From Danio rerio (taxonomy: Eukaryota; Chordata; Actinopteri; Cypriniformes; Danionidae), in contig NC_133181.1 in assembly GCF_049306965.1 (NCBI RefSeq), forward strand, positions 51,576,001-51,640,000: 64,000 nt of DNA, given 5' to 3'. Of this stretch, positions 23,768-35,700 are shown piece after piece. A program made the position numbers and the translations under genes. The first letter of the stretch is position 1. Every line of letters begins with the position of its first letter. The notes under the pieces were generated by a model that saw nothing but the letters and a program-made list of their open reading frames with translations, did no database searches and was not told where the DNA came from.

Positions 23768-26700
23768 TTAAAGCTTTGTGATCTTCTCCTGCTGGTCTTT
23801 CTCTTTCAGTACAATTTCATTGTCATAGAAAACTGGACTGTCCAGACCCTGAATATCTTTTGGCTTAGTCTCAATTAGGTCTGACACCTAAAAAGGAGAG
23901 AAATGCAGTTAATAAGTGTAAGTAAAGCTGAGCTGGGGATAAACGATATGATATCGAATCGCAATAAAATTGATGTCAATAACAATAAGCGCTGATGATA
24001 ACTTCTTTACTCTATATTGATCTAAGAACCAATCAATCACACAGCTGAAATGTGCAACAATGGGAATCTAAAAGTGTGTTAATAGTGATGTACTGGATTT
24101 TCAGCAACTGAATTTATTGGCTGAAAATGTTATGCTCTTTAATGGACCCTCTAATTTTTGTGGCTTCAGTCATTGTTGACTCTTTGAAATCTGAAATAAT
24201 AAACAACTTATATCAAAATATATATTATTATTGTTCAATATAGAAAATACTAATCGAGATTGCATTTTTTTCCATATTGCCCAGTCCTAAGTGTAAAAGG
24301 AAAATTTCAGAGCAATCACTTCATCAGCATTTGTAAATAACAAATGTAAAGGTAAAATCTCTCAAAGACATCAACCTTTTCAGAAGAGAAACAAAGTATA
24401 CTTCAAATCATTTAATAAATCTCACCTCGGAGTCTGATTTTTTACATCTGAAGCAAATGAGATCTGATTTGCTGATAAAGAGCTCAGGTCGAACCTTCTT
24501 CTGCTTACAGCCACCTAAAGTACAAAATTTTACGTTTATGTTGCTTGAATGTTTGCCTCACTAACAAGACAATACGACAGACTTATCTTACCTGAGATTG
24601 CACTAACTATTAGTCCGATGAACATGGTCACAATTATGCCAACAGGAGAGAAATACAGATATGACAGAGAATACCAGTTGTCTGCCAAAGCTGGTCTAGG
24701 CCTAAAGGATAAAATGAGAAATTACAGTTTGCATTGATTTCAACATGCTTATTAATCAATTAAATGTGTATAGATTCAATTTAAACAAGTGAAGGAAAAA
24801 TATACGATATGTGTTTAATAGATTTCTCTATAAAATATCCATTAAATTGATAGATGACAATTAAAACAGATTTAATGTTACCAAAACTAGCAGATTGGTA
24901 TGATTTCTGAAGGATCGTGTGACAAAAGGATTCATAAGAGTATTTAGATTAGCCTCACAAAAATAAATTACATTTCAGTTATTTATAAATAGAAATTGGT
25001 TGTTTTCAATCATAATAATATTTAGCAATATTACTAATATTTCACTTTATTCTTAATAAAGTAAATGCAGCAATGGTGAGCATAATTGAATAATATAAAA
25101 TTTTTACAGACTCCTCCAAAAATTTCATTTAATGCGTATTTACAACAACAGAAATAGCCATACTAACTGTGGAGTTGTGGTTTGCAGGACTGTGCTGAAT
25201 GGTGTCATAGTGGTGGTTTCGCTTGTGTTCAGAGCAACACATCCTTCCACACTCAAGGGAAGCCTGAGGGTCTTCTCTGGCAAAGGAGGATATAACTGAG
25301 CTCCAATCCCCACCCACAGCGTTATTGCCAAGCCAGAAGCCAAACCAGCTAAACCTCCCTATAGAGAATCAGTATACAGTAGCTTTTAGTTCGATACTAA
25401 TACACATTTAAATGACACTGCATATTTAAATAAGTCAATATTAGCAGTATAATTTATAATTTGACTAGTAAAGATGTTTCTTACAGTGGAGTTTGCGCAG
25501 CGGAAGAACATGCCCAGCATGTATAGACCCAGAAGAGGCCCGCTGATCATACCAAATATGGACAGAGCTGCCTGTGGAGGAAGAGATCGATAGTGTGTCA
25601 TTACAGTCTCTCACCAGCAGAGGGAGCGGTCACACTTTATTTTAGTGGTCTGTTTGTTGCATTAAATTATAAATAAAATAGACTGTTAGGATTGGGGTTA
25701 GTGTAAATTGACATGTACTTGCAAAGTTTCTTATAGTCAGTTAAATGTCTGTTGATGGAGCAGTCAACAGATATTAAGTAGACAGTCTACTACTCAAATG
25801 GAGCATCAAAATCAAGTGTTACAGAGGGAGTTTTAGATACAGTGAGGAAAGTCAGAAGATTATACAAAACTTCAAGCAACGTTTGCATTAAATTGTTGGC
25901 TTTGTGTATTACCTGCAGTATATTTCCCATCATGGAGGCAACACCAGCCATGCCAATGCAAACAGCGCCATAGAACACACCTAGAGACAAGCAGCATTTC
26001 TATTACACTTATACAGTAAGCTTTCACATGAAAGTCAATCCGTTATCCACTGCTTTACACTGAAGGAAAGCATGCGGATGTTAGTGTATATGGACTCACT
26101 CATGCCCATGTTGATCCAGGACAGCTGTCGTTCTGTCAGTGAAGGCCATGCAGGTTTCATGAAGTCTTCCACTGTCACAGCCACAAGAGCGTTGATACTC
26201 GACGACACCGTACTGTTGAAAACAAACTTGTGAGAGATCTAACAGTGAAAACCAATGTGTGACATGACTAACAAAATTTAAAAATTGTTACATCAGGCCA
26301 AAATTAGAGCATCTAACATCATTTTGTCAGATAAAACACAATGATTTTGTTTAGGTATTTTTATGTATATTTTAGTTTTTATTTTATTTTAGTGTTTACA
26401 TTATGGATAAGTACTGTAAATTTACAATGTTGGAATAAAATCGAAATGAATATAATATCAGTTACTAACAATTCCTTTGTAGTTTATATATGAGATCTAT
26501 TAGAGCACAGGTGTCAAACTCAGTTCCAAAAGGGCCGCAGCTCTGCACAGTTTAGTTCCAACCCTAATTAAACACACCTGATCAAACTAATTGAGTCCTT
26601 CAGGCTTGTATGAAACCTACAGGTAAGTGTGTTGGAGCAGGGTTGGAACTAAACTGTGCAGGGCTTCGGCCCTCCAGGAATTGAGTTTGACACCCCTGAA

Positions 26701-29700
26701 TTAGAGCGTTTCAAACTCGCGGCTGACGCCAAGAATATAACGAGATTCGGTTCCCCCAAACATGTTTTAGAATCACTATCGTTGTGCATATAGCCTCTTG
26801 TGGTTTTCACCCCTCAAACCCCTCCCCCCACCCTATTGAACTTTTAAGTATTGCGCTATATTTTCCTGTATTTCAGTTTACTTTTTTTTTACTTAGTTTT
26901 TTTCTTAGCGTGCGTTCGGAAGTAACGCACATGCAGATTTTCTCCGGCTAATTAAAACATTGAAATAAATGTGCATAAGTGCTCTATTTTTGTAAATATT
27001 CAAGGATCATTTGATTAATTTCAGCTTTATACCACCTGTATTTTGTTAAACAAACTCTTTCATGGCGTACACGTTATGCTGGTGGTGTAACATGCTAGTT
27101 TTGTTCATATTCGATTCAAATGGTCTCATTTAATAGGTTTTCCTCATAGGCCTATTTAGATTTATATGAAAACTATGTAGATTTTACTAGTGGTTGAATA
27201 TAATATGTTAAAATGGGAATGGGAATATGTCATTGTTTTTCCCCCTTTGTTGTAGTTTTACAAAAAGAAAGATACTAAGACGAACAATTGCCAGTAAAGT
27301 TTCCCAAACTTTTTCTTCTGTTCTTTCGCTATCTGTTAAACCTTTGGTAATGCAACAGTTGGTTGGGACAGAAAAATAATAATTATTATTATTATCATAA
27401 TGACAAAATTATGTCAAAATGCTAATTTAAACAGCCAAAAATATATTTCAGCAAATGTGTGAAGAAAAAACGTGCTGATTTGTTGATTTGTGAGGCAGTG
27501 CTTGAATTAGAAACATCATGTATGTTGTTCTAAGATGCACCAATTACATCACTTTTTTTCTTGTGCTTGAATGTTAAAACAGCCCTCCTATGAATTGTCA
27601 GTTACTGAAATGGCTCTCTGCCAAATTGAGTTTGTGACCCCTAAACTATAATTACAAATAAAAATAATTAAAATATGTTCATACACATGGAAATGCATTA
27701 GCATATAGCAAGTAAGCTTATTGTAACTTGAAACTGTTATGGTTTTACCAAGCTAAATAAATTTTTTTATTTTTAAATGTTTTTTTATTTTTTTCCTTTT
27801 TTAAAAGTATAAATGAATCACAGTGGCGCAGTGGGTAGCACAATCGCCTCACAGCAAGAAGGTCGCTGGTTCGAGCTCCGGCTGGGTCAGTTGGCGTTTC
27901 TGTGTGGAGTTTGCATGTTCTCCCCATGTTTGCGTGGGTTTCCTCTGGGTGCTCCGGTTTCCCCCACAGTCCATAGACATGCAGTATAGGTGAATTGTCC
28001 ATAGTGTATATGTGTGAATGAGTGTGTTTGGATGTTTCCCAGTGATGGGTTGCAGCTGGAAGGACATCCGCTGCATAAAACATATGCTGGATAAGTTGGT
28101 GGTTCATTCCGCTGTGGCGACCCCAGATTAATAAAGGGACTAAGCCGAAAAGAAAATGAATGAATTTGAATCAATCTTTTCAGTTGTTTCACTCTGATGC
28201 TAATGTTTGTGCCAAAATGATCAAGATGAATTTACATAGATTTACAGCAGATATCTTAATAACAGTGTTCACCTTAATGTCCCACTGTAAGCTGCAGCCA
28301 CGAACAGACCTGGCAGTCCTGGGAAATCTGCCAGGATGTCCATCACTAGATAAGGAAGGAGCTGCAAAACATTTTATTAGCTCAAATTAATTGTAAACTG
28401 AGTAAACATGAAGAGGTTATTGCTGGGATGAGTTTTACCTGGTCCGTGGCTCCTACGTCTTTATTAGTGAAAGGATCACAGTCTTTATAGATGGAGTACA
28501 TGGTGAGACCAGACATCATAGCCAAACTCACTGTCACCCACAATCCCACCATGTTCACATACAGAGATCTGTTAAAGCAACCATTTACTGTTAACATGTA
28601 TTCTTTAAACATGCTGTCTCTTTTATTCAAAGGGGAATAGGGCAAAAAAAGAACTTTAGTACAGATATACAGATAAAAACTAAATAAATTATTAACCTTT
28701 CTTGCATTATTTTACAAAATAAGTGCTCTTTGAAGGAGAGATTTTTTTTCAACACCTTTTAAAAAAACTATTTTTTTTATTACAGATTTCTTTTCTCTTT
28801 TTCTATGAAGATACATTACATTTTAGTAGTTATTTTGCCATTTAAAGTGCAATTCAAAGACTAAACTAGGTTAATTAGGCTAGTTGCTGGACGGTAGTGT
28901 TCTGTAGAAACTGGAAAAAAGAAATAGTACAAAATGGGTTTTTATTCTAGCCAAACTAAAACAAATAAGAAAAATATGTAATGAAAAGCAGTTGTAAAAA
29001 TCTTAAAAAGCACTGGAAGTATTTGAAAAGAAAAATGGTTTTGGAGGATCAAATGTTGATCATGTTTTGAGTGAAATACTCACAGTTTGGCATGAGTCAT
29101 TGTCCGGCAGGAAATATAGCGCTGGACCTGTGATTGGTTGATGGAGTACATGGATGCCCACATCAAACTGCCACCAACAACGATTGTCCAAAAACTGTGA
29201 CGCCTCAGAGGGTCAGGGTCAAAGCTGAAGGAGCATTTCAGAGGTATGAGTTGGTAAGGGTTATGTTAGGTTCTTTATTGATTATTGAAGAATGTTTTAC
29301 ATCTATGCAAATGTTTTCATTCCCAAAATATTCATTATAGTGTAAAACGCTCTTAAGATGATTGAAATGTTTTTCAGACAAAGAAAAAATGTTTAGATCT
29401 AAGGTTATTTGGGGAATGTGTGTTGTCTTTCTGTGGCATCATGGTAAAAACTATTTTGCATCTACAGTGCTGAGCATAATTGAGTACATTCATTTTGAAA
29501 ATGAATATTTTTATCCATTTCTCAGTGAAAATAGGCAATACATTTTACTGCATTTAAACGAAACAGATACATTAAACAGATATATTTATTAAAATAATGT
29601 CTTAATCACCAAACACATGTAGAAATTGAAAGATAATACAATTAAATTCAACCTACAAAAACTCTTTTTCAAATAAGTATTTAATATTTTTCTGTAACAC

Positions 29701-32700
29701 ATAAATTTGGCTGTACTAATTTTTGGACTGTAATCGTAAGTTCAAATTGTTAGATAAGCGCCAGCTTTGTCTTCAGTAATGACTATTTTATGTATATGCA
29801 CAAATATAATATTGTATAGTTCCCTTTAAAAAATATGAATTTAACAGATAGATTTGTGAGGGGTGTACTTATATATGCTGTGCACTGCATTTCACATTTC
29901 AGGTTGGACACAAAGAATCATTGTTTCAGAAATTTTAATAATAATAATTAAAACAAATTTCCATATCAACAACTTCTTATTTTTGAGTGAGCGTTTATTT
30001 ATTCTGAATTAAATGGTGAAAAAAAATATTTCTTATTCTATGAAAGTCAAATTTAATGTAATTTATTCACTTGCTTGGTCTATAGTTATCCTGCGTTTCC
30101 TGATGTGTATATAATGGGCTGAGGGATGGGGGATATATACGGGTAATAGCTGTTAAAAGCACTTTTATATCTGATTGTAAAAGTTATATATTCATTGTGG
30201 AAATAAAAACTGAATTACAAATATATATATAATTTTTAAACTTACTTACTTAAAACGTTTTATTTTTAAAACAACCTAAAATGTATTAAACCTATTCTTA
30301 TTTATTTTTAAGAAAATCAACATGAAAACAAAAATTATAGTCTGAAATTTATTAAAGAAAAACAAGTTTATATTTTTTTTTTTTATACTCCAAACACACA
30401 TAAAAAAAAGAAAGGATAAAGTTTTACGTATAAATAAAAATCTGCAACAGGTGGCACGGTGGCTCAGTGGTTAGCACTGTCACCTTACAGCAAGAAGGTT
30501 GCTGGTTCGAGTTGGCATTTCTATGTAAAGTTTGCTTGTTCTCCTCGTGTTTACGTGGATTTCCTTCGGGTGCTCCGGTTTCCCCCACAGTCCAAAGACA
30601 TGCGCTACAGGTGAATTGAATAAGCTAAATTGGCCATAGTGTGTGTGAATATGAATGCCAGAGTGTATGGATGTTTCCCAGAACTGGGTTGCAACTGGAA
30701 GGGCATCCGAGGCGTAAAACATTTGCTGGAATAGTTGGCGGTTTATTCCGCTGTGGCGACCTCTGATAAATAAGAGACTAAGCCGAAGGAAAATAAATGC
30801 AAAAGGGTCTTAAATATAAATTTTGTGTGACAAAATTTCTCTAATCATCCTCAAGTGGCTTCAAACCTTTAGTAATTTCTTCATCCTGTTGAACACAAAA
30901 TGAGTTATTTTGAACTCTGTAAGTTTTGAAAAAATTATGTTTTTTCAAAAACATTGACTTCAGTAGTGGGAATAATAGATGTTGTGAATAACAGTGGTTT
31001 CTTCAGAATATCTTGTTTTGCATTCAGCAGAAGAAAGAATCTCAAACAAGTTTGACAAGTGAAGGATAAATGTTGACAGATGTTCAGTTTTGTGTAAACT
31101 CGCTTTAAGGCAATTTCCAAGCTTTGGTTCCCTTACTTAAAACTATGCCATTATTAGAATTTTATATGCATTCCTCAAAAGGCAAATTACACTGTAAAGG
31201 TTCAAATGTATGTTGCAACAGTTGCATATACTGAATGTGACCTGCTTTTACACCAGTTTTCTTTACCTGAATGTCTCCAGGCGTCCTCCATAGAAGCTGT
31301 CATTCCAGACCCTCCCCAGTCCTCCCTGCAGAACCGCCCCGCGAGCGATAACAGCCACAAAACCACCCAACATGATGATCATCTGAAACACGTCTGTCCA
31401 AATCACTGCCTTCAGCCCTCCCTGACGACAACAATACAGTCAGATCCAACACGCATTCATAAATCATGCAGGATATTCTTTGTGCACACCATAAACACAG
31501 GAAGGACAAAAAGAGCACAAAAGACATCAATGAGTTTACAAACTGTAGACCATATTTACATTACTTTACATTAAATTAATCGTGTATACTTTTAATTTAA
31601 TTTGACTTTATTTTTCAATTTGTGAAAAAAAGGTTTTCAATAAAGGGTTTCTAAAGTTTAATCTTAAGAAAACGTTTAGTTTTTAGGATATCTATAAACT
31701 AGTGTGCTCCAAAATAGTGACAAAATTCACATTTAGAAGATATAAAACTGATATAAACATGTAAAGCTTGTAGTTTGTCACTCCCGCCCAAATGGATCCA
31801 CCGTTTTATTCACATCACCTCATACTACAGTTTCTCATCACATCATAACCAATCAAATGCTAGTTAGTATCTGACATGACCCGCCCCTTCAAGATGCTGT
31901 TCATTTGCTTTTCATTTGATGCACTTCAGCTCAACCACTCTCACAGAGCAGTGATAAAACAAAACTCTACTGGCTGATTTTTAAAAAAGGGAGGGCTAAC
32001 TCTTTGTAAGACCCTCTGACCGTGTTTCAGTTGAGATTATGTCAAACATCGAATAAAAATGCACATTTCATAGCACTTCATGGAACCTTTAAGGCTAATA
32101 ATAGATAGAAAAAAAATAAAATTCTCCTGCATTGATCATTAATCTTAAGTATAGTAGTATTAACATACACTAAGATATAGATACAACATTTTATTCTGCA
32201 AAAAAAGTAATTTATTTTTCCTGGATTCTTGCAGTATTTACTGAATTATGGAATGATTTTTCTGAGATTCCCAAAAAATCTCAGCTGTAAAAACATTTGA
32301 CTTTATTTTGAACTCAACTTTAACTGAAGTTAATATTTTTGTTCTAGAAACTAAGAGGTTGCCATTGCCAGTGATGGTTCCATAAGGAACAGAACACTTA
32401 GCATATATGGATCATTTTGCCATTGACCCAAAGATTATTTCAGGTTCAGGTTAGTTTATTCATCCCTTAGGAAATTTGATTTGCACAGGTGAAACAGTTG
32501 ATTGACAGTTACAAAAACGAAGAACAGAAAACAGTTTCACACATGATCATTTAAATACATAATATAGACATCCTGAGCACTAAATTTATGGTTATTTAGA
32601 TATTTTTCTAATTATGAGCTTTTCAGAGCGCTTAAAAGATGGCTAAAACTAAAATGTGCATATGATATGTTTATTGCAGTAACAAAAATTCAGTGAAGTT

Positions 32701-35700
32701 GTGATTAACACGAATGAAGTTACTGACCAGGGTGCAGTAGATAATGCAGACAGCCCCCGTTGCCACTAACACTCCCCACAGATCCAGACCAGTAACTGCA
32801 ACACAAGATGTTTTCCACAAATCTTAGTAAGATTTTTACTTTTAAATGGGTCAGTATAGACATTTTCAATTTATTAGACATGACATTTTAGATATTCATT
32901 ATGTTACAGAATAGTTTTTATATACATTTACTTACATTTATTTATAATTATATTTTTGATTGGCTACAGAACAATCACTATTGTCCAATGACTTGCTTAA
33001 TTAACTTAGTCAAGCCTTTGAATTGTATTTTAAGCTGAATACTTATATCTTAAATATTATACACTACCTCATAAAAGTCGTGTCGCCTATCTAAGTTTTA
33101 GAAAGTTAGTTTATCATTTGGCATCAGAAGTGGCTTATATAAAAGGCAAAAGCCTCTAGATTACGCTTATTTTACCAAAACAAAATATGATCATGCCTTG
33201 ATTTTTAATTATTTAATTAGGTCAGTAAGGTCTAACTTTGCTTAGAAAAAAGTCTTGTCACTTAACTGAAATAATGTACAGTATAGAATATATAGTCATG
33301 GTGCAGTGGAAACAGAATTAATATTGTGTATTACTCCCATGAGCTTGGAGGACTGCAACCATACATCTCTGCAGTGACTCAAATAACTTAATAAAGTCAT
33401 ATGCAATGGCAAAGAAAGCGTTCTTGCAGGACTCCCAGAGTTTATCTGGATTCTTTGGATTCATTTTCAATGCCTCCTCCTCCATCTTGCAGCAGATATG
33501 CTCAATAATATTCATGTCTGGTGACTGGGATGGCCAATCCTGGAGCACCTTGACCCTCTTTGCTTTCAGGAACTTTGATGTGGAGGCTGAAGTATGAGAA
33601 GGAGCCCTATCCTTCTGAAGATTTTGGACTCTCCTGTTGTTTGTAATGTAATGGGCAGCACAAATGTCTTGATACCTCAGGCTGTTGATGTTGCCATCTA
33701 CTCTGCAGATCTCTAGCACGCCCCAATTCTGAATGTAATTCCAAACAATGATTTTTTTCTTGACCAAACTTGACTGATTTTTTGGACTGAGAATTTTGGT
33801 CTATGTGAGTCCCATAGGTCTTCTGCAGTATTTGTGATGATGATTGGGATGCAGTTCAACAGATGATTCATCTGAAAAATCTACCTTCTGCCACTTTTCC
33901 AAATTATCAACTAGAAGTCATTATTTTTTGCTCTTATAACTGGGATCGATGACAAGACTTTTGTCAGGTAGTGTATACTGTAATCATGTCAAAAACATTA
34001 GTATATTAAAATGGTTTCAGAAGAATAGTGTGACACTGAAGACTGGAGACGTGTTGCCATAAAACACTATCACGGGAATAAATAATTTTTTATATTGAAA
34101 TGCTAAACATTTGTTTTAAATTGGAAAAAAAAATATTTCACAATATTGTCATTTCAATCTACTTGTTGAGAACAAGAGACTATTTCTTTTGTCAGGCTTT
34201 GCTCTGTTCTTTGGCATTAATAAATGTGACGTAGTTATGTACTTACTCTGATTAAGTGCGAGTGCAGGTGCAAAGATAACCATGCCTGTGTATAAAGCCT
34301 ATAGGAGATAACACAACCCATTAGACGATTAGACAAAAATCTCTTTCACAGGAAATTGTTCAATATATTTATCACTTATGTGACTTTTAGGAATTGTAAA
34401 ATGCATAGACGCAACAGACAATGATTTTCCAAAACTATATGCTATAATGCAATCACTCATCATTTGCATCATTGGTTATGTATAAAGTCATGCACAAAGC
34501 TAAAAGCCAACTCACGGTTTGAATAATATACATGCTGGTTCCAATCACTCTGATGAGCTTGTTGTAACGCATTTCCAAGTACTGCAAAAACAAGTGACCA
34601 ATTCAATTAATTATTAGCAAACAAAACAACACATTTGCTTTATATAATTCACACAATTACACCAAACTCACGCGTGTACGATGAACTATTACATGCTGTT
34701 TTTTCTCAGATTAACATCGATGTTGTTTTAAAGGTTAATCATAAGAATAAAGTGTGATTCGAACACTTCATCGCTGCTGACGTTGAAATACACACCATTT
34801 TCTATATCGATTAACATATTTTTATCAGCAAAAGTAACGACACATTTGCTTTATTTAATTTACACAACATACACATGTACGATGAACTATTACATGCTGT
34901 TTTTCCTTAGATTAACACAGGTGTTGTTTTAATGGTTAACCATAAGAATAATGTGTCATTCGAATAGATCAGCGATACTCATTAAAAACAAGCTATTTTC
35001 TATTTTGATCTATTAATTATTATTAGCAAACGTAACGACACATTTGGTTTATATAAATTACACAATTCCACAAAACTCACGCATGTATGATGAGCTATTA
35101 CGTGCTATTTTTTTCTCAGATTAACATTGATATTGTTTTAATGGTTAATCATTGGAATAACTTGTAATTCAAACACTTCAGCACTACTGATGTTGAAATA
35201 CACACCATTTTCTATTTCAATATTCATTCATTCATTTTCTTGTCGGCTTAGTCTCTTTATTAATTCGGGGTCGCCACAACGGAATGAACCGCCAACTTAT
35301 CCAGCAAGTTTTTACGCAGCGGTTGCCCTTCCAGTCGTAACCCATCTCTGGGAAACATCCACACACACACAAACACTCATACACTACGGCCAATTGAGTT
35401 TACATGTACCGCATGTCTTTGGACTGTGGGGGAAACCGAAGCACCCGGAGGAAACCCACGCAAACACAGGGAGAACATGCAAACTCCACACAGAAATGCC
35501 AACTGAGCCGAGGCTCGAACCAGCGACCTTCTTGCTGTGAGGCGACAGCACTACCTACTGCGCCACTGCCTCACCCGATTTCGATATTTTTTTTTTATTA
35601 TTAGCAAACGTAGACATTTGCTTTATTTAATTTATGCAATTACACAAATCTCATGCATGTACGATGAACTACTATGTGCTGTTTTTTTCTCAGATTAACA